Positions 41,779 through 50,470 of a DNA stretch of 64,000 bases are shown one piece after another. Position 1 is the first letter of the stretch; each line of letters starts with the position of its first letter. A program made the translations under genes and the position numbers. The DNA is taken from assembly GCA_902792105.1 (NCBI GenBank), contig CADAYK010000006.1, forward strand, positions 1-64,000, read 5' to 3'. The stretch comes from an uncultured Ruminococcus sp. (GTDB taxonomy: Bacteria; Bacillota; Clostridia; Oscillospirales; Acutalibacteraceae). The notes below the pieces were generated by a model. That model ran no database searches. It saw only the letters and a list, made by a program, of their open reading frames with translations, and had not been told where the DNA came from.

Positions 41779-42873
41779 TTAATAATCAAGATAATCCTTG
41801 AGTTTTCTGCTTCTTGACGGGTGGCGGAGCTTTCTGAGCGCCTTTGCTTCGATCTGGCGGATACGCTCACGTGTAACGTTGAACTCCTTGCCTACTTCCT
41901 CGAGGGTTCTGCTTCTGCCGTCCTCAAGACCGAAGCGGAGCTTAAGCACCTTTGCTTCCCTCGGGGTTAGGGTTGACAGCACATCGGAAAGCTGTTCGCG
42001 GAGCATTGTGTGCGAAGCAGCGTCGGCAGGTGCCGGAGCGTCATTATCGGGAATGAAGTCTCCGAGGTGGCTGTCCTCCTCCTCGCCTATCGGTGTTTCA
42101 AGAGAAACAGGCTCTTGGGCAACGCGCATTATCTCGCGAACCTTGTCAACCGGCATATCGATTTCTTCGGCGATCTCATCGGGCGAAGGCTCGTGACCGT
42201 TTTGGTGAAGAAGCTGGCTTTGAACCTTTTTGACCTTGTTGATGGTTTCAACCATATGAACTGGAATTCTGATCGTGCGTGCCTGGTCGGCGATAGCTCT
42301 TGTAATAGCCTGGCGGATCCACCATGTGGCGTAGGTTGAAAACTTAAAGCCCTTGGTGTAGTCAAACTTTTCCACAGCCTTGATAAGTCCGAGGTTGCCT
42401 TCCTGGATCAAATCCAAAAACTGCATTCCTCTGCCGAGGTAACGCTTTGCTATGCTTACCACAAGTCTGAGGTTTGCCTCGCTCAGGCGCTGCTTGGCGG
42501 TTACGTCGCCGTCGGATATCCTGATTGCCAGCTCGACCTCTTCCTCGCTTGTAAGCAGAGGAACACGTCCTATTTCCTTGAGGTAAACCTTGACCGGATC
42601 GTCGATCGTCATGCTTTGTTCAGATGTTGTAGTCGTGCCGTCCTCGTCCTTGTGCTCAACAATGCCGAGCTCAATATCGTCAATCTTGATATCCTCAAGG
42701 TCTTCGACGATCTCAATACCCTGCGATTCGATCGTGTCATACAGTTTTTCGAGCTTTTCCGGATCTATGTCAAGCTCTCCTATAGCGTCAAGAATATCCT
42801 GGTTTGTAAGCTGTCCCTTTTGTTTTCCAAGCTCAACCAGTTCTCTTACTATAGATTTCTTTTCCTGCGGCAT
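41779..42873 (-). CDS. rpoD: Primary sigma factor (sigma-70/RpoD)
   Basis: A 364-residue housekeeping sigma factor. Region 1.2 begins [18 protein letters not shown]; region 2 has [36 protein letters not shown] and [14 protein letters not shown] for -10 recognition; region 4 has [22 protein letters not shown] for -35 recognition. The short acidic N-terminal part matches Firmicutes sigma A. AGGAAGGA precedes ATG 42873. It follows dnaG by 21 bases, the classical macromolecular-synthesis arrangement without rpsU. Its preferred boxes, TTGACA and TATAAT, are seen at several promoters in this window. Confidence 0.97.
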   Translation of the reverse strand: MPQEKKSIVRELVELGKQKGQLTNQDILDAIGELDIDPEKLEKLYDTIESQGIEIVEDLEDIKIDDIELGIVEHKDEDGTTTTSEQSMTIDDPVKVYLKEIGRVPLLTSEEEVELAIRISDGDVTAKQRLSEANLRLVVSIAKRYLGRGMQFLDLIQEGNLGLIKAVEKFDYTKGFKFSTYATWWIRQAITRAIADQARTIRIPVHMVETINKVKKVQSQLLHQNGHEPSPDEIAEEIDMPVDKVREIMRVAQEPVSLETPIGEEEDSHLGDFIPDNDAPAPADAASHTMLREQLSDVLSTLTPREAKVLKLRFGLEDGRSRTLEEVGKEFNVTRERIRQIEAKALRKLRHPSRSRKLKDYLDY

Positions 42874-42894
42874 ACTATCCTTCCTTTCAGGCGA

Positions 42895-44649
42895 CTACAT
42901 CCCGGAATTCAAATATTCTTGAATTTCCTCGGCAGTCATATTTGATAAATCTTTTTTATTCAACTTTCTGCTTTCTTCGTTTATGGTTTTAATGTATTCA
43001 TCAAGCGCGCTTCGCGTTTCCGCTATCGTGCTGTGTTTGGACAATATTTTATAAACGCGCGACCTTTCGTCCTCCGAAAAATCGGCGGTAAGGTTGTTCA
43101 GCGGATCAAGACCTTGGCTTATTCTGTCCGAAAAATAGGAATAATACCGCTTCATAAGCTCATTTTGGAATCTTTCCGGTTCTAACCTTTCGTTGATATA
43201 TCCAACCGAATCGGGATTTTTTATGAGATAAGCAATCAAAGCCTCCTCAGCCGAGGAGCTTCTCGGCTTTTTGACGTGCTCCGTGTCGAGCCTGTCACCC
43301 CTGCCGCTTAAATCATTTTGGATCTTGCGGACTTCGTTTCTTCTGTCTTCCCTGTTTTTGCGCCGTGTAATCGAATTGACCTGACGCTGAAAGGAATCCT
43401 TGCTTATCTCGAACTCCTTGCAAAGCTTTGATATGTAAACCTCGCGTTCTATGGGACTGTAAATTGCAGCTATAACCTTGGCGGCTTCCTCCAAAAAACG
43501 GACTCTGCCGTCAGGAGTGTTCAGGTTGTAATTGCTTCTTAGCTTTTGAAGCCTGTATTCAACATCGTTTCCGCTTTTTTCGATTAAAGCTCTGAACGCT
43601 TCGGGACCGTCGGCTCCCTTTGACTTAATAAACTCGTCGGGATCCTTACCGCTCGGCAAAGTCAGAATTCTTATAAGCAGACCTGCGCTGCGTAAAATGG
43701 GAATAGCGCGCGCGGTTGCCTTTTGACCTGCTTCGTCGCTGTCGTAACAAATGACGACCTCGTCGGCGTAACGCTTTATAAGCATAGCCTGCTCCTTTGT
43801 AAGAGCCGTTCCCAATGTTGCCACCGCGTTTTGAAAGCCTGCCTGATTCACGGCTATGACATCCATGTAGCCCTCGCAGAGAATCAGTGTGCGCGAGCCG
43901 GTATTTTTTGCATTGTTAAGCGAAAAAAGATTGTCGCTTTTCTTAAAAACCGGAGTGTCAGAGGTATTAAGGTATTTTGGCTTTTCGTCGGTCATAATTC
44001 GTCCGCCGAAGGCAATAACATTTCCCCTGAGGTCAATGATCGGAAACATTACGCGGTTGCGAAATCTGTCGTACACACCTTTGCCGTTGCGCTGTCTGAC
44101 GGCAAGGTTAGCCGCTACAAGTTCGTTTTTTGAAAAACCCTTTCCTATAAGATAATCGCAAAGCGAGCTCCAGTCATCGTCGGCAAAGCCGAGCCCGAAA
44201 TGACGGATCGTACGGTCGGTAAGCATTCGCCCGTGAAAATAATCAAGTCCGCTTTTTCCGTCGGGCGAATTCAAAATTTTATAGTAATACCTCGCCGCCT
44301 CGCGGTTTGCCTCATAAATACGGGTTCTCAGCCTGCTCATGCTGTCGTCATAGGAATCCTCGGGCATATCCATTCCGGCGCGCTGAGCCAAAAACTTAAC
44401 AGCGTCGACATAATCAAGATTTTCCATCTTCATCACAAAGGTAATTACATCGCCGCCCACTCCGCAGCCGAAGCAATAAAACGAGCCGTTTTCGGTATAG
44501 ATATTGAATGAAGGAGTTTTTTCGCCGTGAAACGGACACAAGCCAACCATATTTCTGCCGCGCCGTTTCAGCGTGATGTACGACGAAACAAGCTCGGTTA
44601 TATCGTTTCTCAGCTTTAGCTCCTGCAAAAAGCTTTCAGGAAACGCCAT
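42895..44649 (-). CDS. dnaG: DNA primase
   Basis: A 584-residue primase that makes RNA primers for replication. The N-terminal zinc domain has CPFHGEKTPSF...FYCFGCG; the core has YFHGRMLTDRTIRHFGLGFA, AFGGRIM and the TOPRIM motif CEGYMDVI with CYDSDEAGQKA; the C-terminal part (about 430-584) binds the helicase. AAGGAGG lies before ATG 44649. First gene of the dnaG-rpoD-metallopeptidase unit. Confidence 0.96.
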   Translation of the reverse strand: MAFPESFLQELKLRNDITELVSSYITLKRRGRNMVGLCPFHGEKTPSFNIYTENGSFYCFGCGVGGDVITFVMKMENLDYVDAVKFLAQRAGMDMPEDSYDDSMSRLRTRIYEANREAARYYYKILNSPDGKSGLDYFHGRMLTDRTIRHFGLGFADDDWSSLCDYLIGKGFSKNELVAANLAVRQRNGKGVYDRFRNRVMFPIIDLRGNVIAFGGRIMTDEKPKYLNTSDTPVFKKSDNLFSLNNAKNTGSRTLILCEGYMDVIAVNQAGFQNAVATLGTALTKEQAMLIKRYADEVVICYDSDEAGQKATARAIPILRSAGLLIRILTLPSGKDPDEFIKSKGADGPEAFRALIEKSGNDVEYRLQKLRSNYNLNTPDGRVRFLEEAAKVIAAIYSPIEREVYISKLCKEFEISKDSFQRQVNSITRRKNREDRRNEVRKIQNDLSGRGDRLDTEHVKKPRSSSAEEALIAYLIKNPDSVGYINERLEPERFQNELMKRYYSYFSDRISQGLDPLNNLTADFSEDERSRVYKILSKHSTIAETRSALDEYIKTINEESRKLNKKDLSNMTAEEIQEYLNSGM

Positions 44650-44722
44650 TGAACTCCTCCTTTCGCCTTCCTATTATCTTTTTACGCCAAAATTGTATTT
44701 TATCCTTTAATTTTTTAAAAAT

Positions 44723-45349
44723 TTATTCAAAAACAAAATATTTTTCTTCGTTTCCGTGTGCCTGCACCTCACCTGCCGTAATATCGGCAAGCTTCTTGTT
44801 CAGTGCCGGTAAAAGCTCGGGCGGCATATGAAACTTAATAACAACGTCCGCTTCATACAAGGTATCGTCGATCACGCCGTCAGAATCCATAACGACCGCG
44901 CTGACCTTTCCGTACTGATTGTAATTGCAGCAGAGCGAGCACAAAAGACAGCTTTGCATCTTAATAACCTGACCTGCCTCAAGCGCAAGCTTGGCTCCCT
45001 GGGAATAAGCGCGGACAAGCCCGCCCTTTCCGAGCAAAACACCGCCGAAGTATCGCGTTACCACTACACAAACATCATAAACTCCGTTTTTCGTTATGAC
45101 GTCAAGCACGGGCATTCCCGCCGTGCCCGAAGGCTCGCCGTCGTCGCTGTAACGGCGCAGATTGCCCTCACGCAATGAATAAGCGTAAACATTATGACGT
45201 GCGTCCCAGTGCGCGGCACGTATTTTGTTGATAAACGCGGTTGCGTCGTCCTCGGTTTTTACGGGCTTGCAATAACCGATAAACCTTGAACGTTTTTCAA
45301 CAAACTCACCGCTTGATTCTGTTTTTACGGTTTTGTAGCTGTCAGACAT
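44723..45349 (-). CDS. YigZ/IMPACT family protein
   Basis: A 208-residue protein. The N-terminal UPF0029 domain has EKRSRFIGYCKPV, RHNVYAYSL, RRYSDDGEPSGTAGMP and VVVTRYFGGVLLGKGGLVRAYSQGA, all diagnostic; a smaller C-terminal DUF1949-like domain follows. IMPACT relatives in eukaryotes regulate translation; the bacterial role is not settled. The frame opens 17 codons earlier, but GAGG five bases before ATG 45349 fixes the start. Confidence 0.9.
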   Translation of the reverse strand: MSDSYKTVKTESSGEFVEKRSRFIGYCKPVKTEDDATAFINKIRAAHWDARHNVYAYSLREGNLRRYSDDGEPSGTAGMPVLDVITKNGVYDVCVVVTRYFGGVLLGKGGLVRAYSQGAKLALEAGQVIKMQSCLLCSLCCNYNQYGKVSAVVMDSDGVIDDTLYEADVVIKFHMPPELLPALNKKLADITAGEVQAHGNEEKYFVFE

Positions 45350-45389
45350 AGGAACCTCAAAAAATAAATACTTAGTATAAAAGTGAAAA

Positions 45390-45414
45390 CAAGGCGGCAC
45401 GAAGTGCCGCCTTT
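45390..45414 (-). terminator. Terminator after rpmE
   Basis: Perfect stem AAGGCGGCAC/GTGCCGCCTT, followed on the minus strand by TTGTTTTC. Confidence 0.8.
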
Positions 45415-45432
45415 GTAGTCTGAAAAATGAAA

Positions 45433-45636
45433 TTACTTTTCGATATTGAAACGCTTTTTGAATCTGTCAACACGTCCGCCTGTATCAACAAGCTTCTGCT
45501 TTCCGGTGTAGAAAGGATGACACTTAGAACAAATTTCAACACGAATGTCCTTCTTTGTTGAACCTGTTTCAATAACATTACCGCAAGCACAAGTAATTGT
45601 TGTCTGCTCATACTTAGGATGGATATTTTCTTTCAT
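45433..45636 (-). CDS. rpmE: 50S ribosomal protein L31
   Basis: A 67-residue ribosomal protein of the zinc-binding (C+) type: the four cysteines appear in CACGN and [21 protein letters not shown] lies five bases before ATG 45636, favoured over the GTG nine bases upstream. Monocistronic, with its own terminator. Confidence 0.97.
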   Translation of the reverse strand: MKENIHPKYEQTTITCACGNVIETGSTKKDIRVEICSKCHPFYTGKQKLVDTGGRVDRFKKRFNIEK

Positions 45637-45741
45637 TATTTTCACCTACTTACTTTACACAAATAACAGATTGATTATACTACATTTGTTTACAAAATGC
45701 AAGTGTTTTTTAAAAATATTTTATTTTTGCCGTAAATCAAA

Positions 45742-46515
45742 TCAACTGTCCGCCTCATAGTCGGCAAATTCTTCAAGGCACATATTCAAAGTCCGCATTT
45801 TTTCAGCAAAATCCTTTCCTACATACCTGTACAGCGAGGGTGAGTAATTGTGATGAGTTAATTCCTCTTTTTCTTTGGGAAACCGCAAAACAAAGCCGAA
45901 GTTTATTCCCTCGCGTTCCAAAAAAGCCTTGGTTTTTGAGTCGCTTACGTCAAAATCGATCAGCATGCCAAGCTGAGCTTCGCTTTCGCCCGCCTTGCTT
46001 ACATCCGCCGAAGCAACCGCCGCGGCTTTGACACGGGAATATTTTTTATTTTTCTTTACCTCGTCAAGCTTTTTCTCAAACAGTTTTTCCTGCTCATCAT
46101 AGCTCAAATAAGCGCTTTTTATTTTCAGCGTTATACCCTTTTTGGCCGCCGAGTCAACCATATCATTTAAATCCGGCAAAACTATGCTGTTTACCTTAAA
46201 GCCGCCAAAACCGGCAAGCTTGGGAACCTCGTCCTTTTCAATCGGGTATCGCGAGCTGACAATTCTTAAAAGCTCGGCGGAATCATGCGATTCATTTGCC
46301 AAAACAGCAGAGGACTTTCCGTCCTGACCGGTCTGTTTTATCACAACAAAAACCAAAACAATGATCGCGGCGGCAATTACCGCGGCGAGGGCGGCAACGA
46401 CCTTGCCATATGACCTTATAGGCTTGATTTTTCCCGTTTCATAGGATTCATATGCCTGTTTGCGCCGTTTTTTTGATTCATTATACCGCTTTTTCTCGGA
46501 CGGGGTAAGTCCCAT
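45742..46515 (-). CDS. VanY-like D,D-carboxypeptidase family protein with incomplete active site
   Basis: A 257-residue membrane-anchored protein: a lysine-rich cytoplasmic start, one membrane segment (about 38-60) and an extracellular domain resembling VanY/DacB-type zinc D,D-peptidases. The fold landmarks are present (SAYLSYDEQEKLFEKK, then SEAQLGMLIDFD, then LYRYVGKDFA), but the usual SxHxxGxAxD motif has Ala where the first zinc-binding His should be, and the terminal WH before RYVG is LY. Two of three zinc ligands thus appear lost, so it may be a non-catalytic peptidoglycan binder. It lies 11 bases after thrS in the same direction. Confidence 0.7.
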   Translation of the reverse strand: MGLTPSEKKRYNESKKRRKQAYESYETGKIKPIRSYGKVVAALAAVIAAAIIVLVFVVIKQTGQDGKSSAVLANESHDSAELLRIVSSRYPIEKDEVPKLAGFGGFKVNSIVLPDLNDMVDSAAKKGITLKIKSAYLSYDEQEKLFEKKLDEVKKNKKYSRVKAAAVASADVSKAGESEAQLGMLIDFDVSDSKTKAFLEREGINFGFVLRFPKEKEELTHHNYSPSLYRYVGKDFAEKMRTLNMCLEEFADYEADS

Positions 46516-46526
46516 ATTACACCTGC

Positions 46527-48476
46527 TTACTTAATTTGCTTTGTATCAATTTCCTCTTTTGCCATTGCGACAAACTCCTCAAGCTTCATTGCGCCGAGGT
46601 CGCCTTCTTTTCTGTGACGAACCGAAACTGTTCCCGCTTCAATATCCTTGTCACCGATAATAAACATATAAGGAACCTTTTCAAGCTGAGCCTGGCGGAT
46701 CTTATAGCCGATTTTCTCGCTTCTGCCGTCAACCTCCACGCGCATACCCTCGGCCTCGAGCTTCTTCTTAACGTCGTAAACATAATCAAGATGTCTGTCG
46801 GCAACGGCAAGCAGCTTAACCTGAGTGGGAGCGAGCCACAGCGGAAAAGCTCCGGCGTATTTTTCAATGAGCAGCGCAAGAGTTCTTTCATAGCATCCGA
46901 TCGAAGTGCGGTGGATAATGAACGGATGCTTTTTAACGCCGTCACGGTCAACATATTCCATGCCGAATTTTTCGGCGATCATCGGGTCGATCTGGATCGT
47001 GATAAGCGTATCCTCTTTGCCGAAAACGTTTTTGATCTGAATATCGAGCTTCGGGCCGTAGAACGCAGCCTCGCCGATACCGATTTTGTAGGGGATTTCA
47101 AGGTGATCGAGGATTTTGCCCATCATGCCCTGAACTTCGTCCCATTCTTCCTGTGTGCCGATATACTTTTCACGGTCGTTGGGATCCCACTGTGAGAAGC
47201 GGTAGCTTACATCCTCGTAAAGACCGAGAGTTTTAAGCATATAGGTAGCAAGCTCAACGCAGCTCTTGAATTCGTCTTCGAGCTGTTCGGGAGTACACAT
47301 GAGATGTCCCTCCGAAATAGTAAACTGACGCACACGAATAAGACCGTGCATTTCGCCCGAAGCCTCGTTGCGGAACAGTGTTGAGGTTTCGTTGTAACGA
47401 AGCGGAAGGTCGCGGTAGGAACGCTGCTCGTTAAGATAAGCCTGATACTGGAACGGGCAGGTCATGGGACGCAGGGCATAAAGCTCGCCTTCATCCTCGG
47501 CGTCGGGATCGCCGAGAATAAACATTCCGTCCTTGTAATGATCCCAGTGGCCGCTGATTTTATACAAATCACTTTTCGCCATAAAGGGAGTTTTTGTGAG
47601 CAGCCAGCCGAGCTTCTGCTCGGTATCCTCAACAAAGCGCTGCAAAAGCTGAATAACTCTTGCGCCCTTGGGAAGAAGGATAGGCAGTCCCTGACCGATG
47701 TAATCAACAGTGGTAAAGAACCCGAGCTCGCGGCCGATTTTGTTGTGGTCGCGTTTTCTCGCTTCTTCCATCATCTTCAAATATTCCTCAAGCATGGAGG
47801 CCTTCGGAAAAGCGATACCGTACACACGGCAAAGCTGAGCCTTGTCCGCATCGCCCCTCCAATAGGCGCCTGTGCAGTTTGTAAGCTCAACAGCCTTAAT
47901 GGGAGCAACGCTCATAAGATGGGGACCCGCGCAAAGATCGGTAAATTCACCCTGCTTATAAAAGCTGATGTTCTCGCCCTTGCCGCTGTGTTCCGAGGCA
48001 AGCTCAACCTTGTAGGGTTCGTTCATCTCGGTAAGCTTTGCCACCGCTTCGTCCGCAGGAAGCTCAAAGCGCTCGATTTCAAGGCCTGACTTAACTATCT
48101 TTTTCATTTCCGCCTTGATTTTCTGCAGGTCCTCATTTGAGAAAGGCTTTTCAACGTCAAAATCATAATAAAAGCCGTTTTCTATAGCCGGGCCGATTGC
48201 GCACTTAGCGTTCGGATAAAGTCTTTTAACCGCCTGGGCAAGAACGTGCGAGGCGGAATGCCAGAAAGCATGCTTTCCGTCGGGATCGTCAAAGGTCAAA
48301 AGCTCAAGCTTGCAGTCCCTGTCAAGAGGCGTTCTTAAATCCTTTACCTCATTGTCTACCCTCGCGGCACAAACACTTTTGTAAAGTCCCATGCCAATTG
48401 ATTTAGCGATTTCGGCAGGCGTTACGCCGTTTTCAAACTCTTTTACAACGCCGCCCTTTAACTCAACATTAATCAT
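46527..48476 (-). CDS. thrS: Threonyl-tRNA synthetase
   Basis: A 649-residue class II synthetase. It has the TGS domain (1-62), the editing domain with HSASHVLAQAVKRLYP and DLCAGPH (about 65-220), the catalytic core with motif 2 RYNETSTLFRNEASGEMHGLIRVRQF and motif 3 HRTSIGCYERTLALLIE, and the anticodon domain at the end. The frame runs upstream to 48557, but those codons are the T-box leader; AGGAG fits ATG 48476 (MINVELKGG). Expression is controlled by a T-box that senses uncharged tRNA-Thr. Confidence 0.97.
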   Translation of the reverse strand: MINVELKGGVVKEFENGVTPAEIAKSIGMGLYKSVCAARVDNEVKDLRTPLDRDCKLELLTFDDPDGKHAFWHSASHVLAQAVKRLYPNAKCAIGPAIENGFYYDFDVEKPFSNEDLQKIKAEMKKIVKSGLEIERFELPADEAVAKLTEMNEPYKVELASEHSGKGENISFYKQGEFTDLCAGPHLMSVAPIKAVELTNCTGAYWRGDADKAQLCRVYGIAFPKASMLEEYLKMMEEARKRDHNKIGRELGFFTTVDYIGQGLPILLPKGARVIQLLQRFVEDTEQKLGWLLTKTPFMAKSDLYKISGHWDHYKDGMFILGDPDAEDEGELYALRPMTCPFQYQAYLNEQRSYRDLPLRYNETSTLFRNEASGEMHGLIRVRQFTISEGHLMCTPEQLEDEFKSCVELATYMLKTLGLYEDVSYRFSQWDPNDREKYIGTQEEWDEVQGMMGKILDHLEIPYKIGIGEAAFYGPKLDIQIKNVFGKEDTLITIQIDPMIAEKFGMEYVDRDGVKKHPFIIHRTSIGCYERTLALLIEKYAGAFPLWLAPTQVKLLAVADRHLDYVYDVKKKLEAEGMRVEVDGRSEKIGYKIRQAQLEKVPYMFIIGDKDIEAGTVSVRHRKEGDLGAMKLEEFVAMAKEEIDTKQIK

Positions 48477-48500
48477 TATTATTCTCCTATCTGCGTGAAA

Positions 48501-48536
48501 TATAAAAATCCCAATACCTCGCGAAAGGTATTGGGA
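48501..48536 (-). terminator. T-box leader terminator of thrS
   Basis: Perfect stem CCCAATACC/GGTATTGGG followed on the minus strand by ATTTTTATA. Its CCCAA is shared with the antiterminator, so the two structures exclude each other. Confidence 0.9.
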
Positions 48537-48568
48537 CGAATTTACTCGTGGTTCCACCCAAGTTCGGT

Positions 48569-48631
48569 TAATACTAATTCCTGAAAAAACAGATCGTAAA
48601 AATCGTCTGCTTTTTATTTGGTATTAGTATA
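48569..48631. repeat. Palindromic repeat (MITE-like), copy C, inside the T-box
   Basis: Begins TAATACTAATTCC and ends GGTATTAGTATA, with inner stem CAGA(T)CG/CGTCTG and the same TTTTTATTTGGTATTAGTATA end as copy A. It is 63 bases long, the shortest copy. Confidence 0.75.
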
Positions 48632-48790
48632 AAAACCCTCATTCTCCTTAACGCGGAACACGTTGCGCCATTTCCTGCGCAAGGCTCAAAGGCGGTAAGA
48701 CGCAAGTCCGAATATGAAGCTTTCAGCCTTTGCTTCACTCTCTGAAATCGGATCATGGCGGCTGTTGTCCTTATCTTAGCCGTTAAAAAT

Positions 48791-48819
48791 ATAATAACAC
48801 TCTGTTTTGACAAAGTCAA
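48791..48819 (-). promoter_or_regulatory. Promoter of the thrS leader
   Basis: Minus-strand -35 TTGACT and -10 TATTAT with a 17-base spacer, placed just upstream of the T-box stem I. Confidence 0.8.
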
Positions 48820-48868
48820 GGCAATACCGCATAATTCAGGTGTGCGGATTGCGCAGCAAGATTTTTCG

Positions 48869-50317
48869 TCAGATTGTACAAATAAATCGAGGTAAGGCTG
48901 TCGCCTTGCCGAGATTCAGATCATTGATCTCATTAAGTCTGCGCTCGTAGTAGTCATCATCTTCTGCCGCGGAGTTTTGTTTATCAGTCTGCTCTTCTGC
49001 GGTATCGTAAGCGGTTTCTTCTTTTACCCTTTCGGCTTTCTTAGCCTTCTTCTCTTTTGAGCTATGTCCGGCGGATTTCGCTTTATCAAGCATACGCTGA
49101 GCATCCGAAACAGACTTTTTCTCAGCCTTCTTTGACTTCTTTTCGTTCAAGCTGTTTTCATCGGTTTCGTCATCATACGGAACTGTAAGAGGAGCCTGAA
49201 TATTTTCCTGTTCGTGCTTGGTAAAGTACGGAATAGGTTCGTCTTCATCTTCATCTACCGAATAGCCCATTATAAAGTCATCCATGCCCTTGGTTGTTGA
49301 CATATAACCGCTGTCCTCTTCGGTATCAAGGTCGTCATCCTTTGATCTTTCAGAGAATACCAAATCATCATAAGAAGCTGTGTCGATGTATTGCTTCTCG
49401 CTCTCGGAACGGTCAAGTATTGCAATATCTTCATCGGTAATCTTCTTTTGTGATCTGATACGGTTCAAGGTTTTGTCATCGGCGGGAAGACCGTCAATAA
49501 CCTCGAACTCGTCCTTTGTGTATGAATTTGAGTACAGCTCGATAATAAACGACATTGCGTACAAGCCGAGAATAATAAACTGAACAGCGGCAAGCATTGC
49601 CGAATACTCAAAGCCCTCTTTTGCAAGGCGGAGAACCTCGTAAACGCCGAACACTACGCTTACCGCTACAGCAGGCAAGCCGTAAATAAAGCAGGCTTTA
49701 ACAGGGTTTCTGCCCTTTATTCTCGAAACGATCATAGAGTTGGAGAACAAATAAAGAGTAAGGAAAATATAGCAGAACATTGAGGTTAAGTCTCTTGAAT
49801 AGATGGAAGCCTTGGTAGCCATCAAAAATTCAGAAACAAGCTCGGAGCATCCCCACAATGACGGGAAAACAAACAATATCGAAATATTGGAAACTATGCT
49901 TTTGCCCTGAAAATGCACCTTGGAAATCAGCATAAGCGCAACACCCGCGGGAAGCGAGAATACAGCGCAGATGATTATCATCATATAAAACTCGCTGTCA
50001 ATGCTGTTTGAAAGAGCAGCCGAAAATCTTGCCGCGGAAGCCGCAATAATCGACGCTCCGCCCAAAAGTGCCAAAACACCGGCAAAAACATTCTTCTTAA
50101 CAGGATAAACCGGAGCGGTCTTACGGTCAAATATGTTCATGATAACACAAACGACGAAAAGACCGATCGCAATACCGATTACGGTATAAGTGATGTTCAT
50201 TGCGTTCATTCCGAGGAAAAGTCCGTTGCCGTCAAGCCCGAAAAGACTCATCAGCTTGAGAAACATCATGGCAAGGAAAGCCGGAATAAACGGGAATACA
50301 GAATATTTTACTTTCAT
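48869..50317 (-). CDS. Multi-pass membrane protein with acidic cytoplasmic tail, unknown function
   Basis: A 482-residue protein I do not recognise. Residues 1-270 hold about eight membrane segments; residues 275-480 are highly charged and probably disordered, with runs of Asp/Glu and Lys (for instance KSKKAEKKSVSD and KEKKAKKAERVKEE). The stop is preceded by GKATALPRFICTI, encoded by a GC-rich palindrome (AAGGCGACAGCCTT, about 48893-48906), so the true C-terminus may have been replaced by read-through into a repeat. GGAG lies seven bases before ATG 50317. It appears monocistronic. Confidence 0.65.
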   Translation of the reverse strand: MKVKYSVFPFIPAFLAMMFLKLMSLFGLDGNGLFLGMNAMNITYTVIGIAIGLFVVCVIMNIFDRKTAPVYPVKKNVFAGVLALLGGASIIAASAARFSAALSNSIDSEFYMMIIICAVFSLPAGVALMLISKVHFQGKSIVSNISILFVFPSLWGCSELVSEFLMATKASIYSRDLTSMFCYIFLTLYLFSNSMIVSRIKGRNPVKACFIYGLPAVAVSVVFGVYEVLRLAKEGFEYSAMLAAVQFIILGLYAMSFIIELYSNSYTKDEFEVIDGLPADDKTLNRIRSQKKITDEDIAILDRSESEKQYIDTASYDDLVFSERSKDDDLDTEEDSGYMSTTKGMDDFIMGYSVDEDEDEPIPYFTKHEQENIQAPLTVPYDDETDENSLNEKKSKKAEKKSVSDAQRMLDKAKSAGHSSKEKKAKKAERVKEETAYDTAEEQTDKQNSAAEDDDYYERRLNEINDLNLGKATALPRFICTI

Positions 50318-50470
50318 AAATAGTCTCCACCCTGATTTTAATTTAAGTTATCTTTGCTAAAATGCGTACATATAATATTTTAAGCCAAATGTACCATATT
50401 GTCAAGAAGAAATACTGAATAATAAAACAAATATATAGCTATTTTTATTGTTAAAAAGGTGGTATTTTAA

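Larger units (their letters stand above)
48501..48784 (-). promoter_or_regulatory. T-box riboswitch (tRNA-Thr) interrupted by a repeat
   Basis: The minus-strand leader holds a stem I region with CAGAGAGTGAAGC and a TTACCGCC segment whose ACC (48696-48694) may be the threonine specifier. The antiterminator is at 48531-48561: TTGGG-TGGAACC-ACGA...TCGT-CCCAA, with TGGAACC as the T-box bulge. Between them lies a 63-base palindromic repeat (48569-48631), eight bases upstream of the antiterminator. Class and target are clear; the specifier assignment is less certain. Confidence 0.88.

Noticed and set aside
46536..47195. Plus-strand frame of 219 codons opposite thrS
   Set aside because: Antisense shadow of thrS with no independent signal.
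48476..48557. N-terminal extension of thrS
   Set aside because: These codons coincide with the T-box terminator and antiterminator; ATG 48476 has the proper ribosome site.
22960..48631. Palindromic repeats as a CRISPR array
   Set aside because: The three copies are 10-15 kb apart, with no regular spacers and no cas genes.
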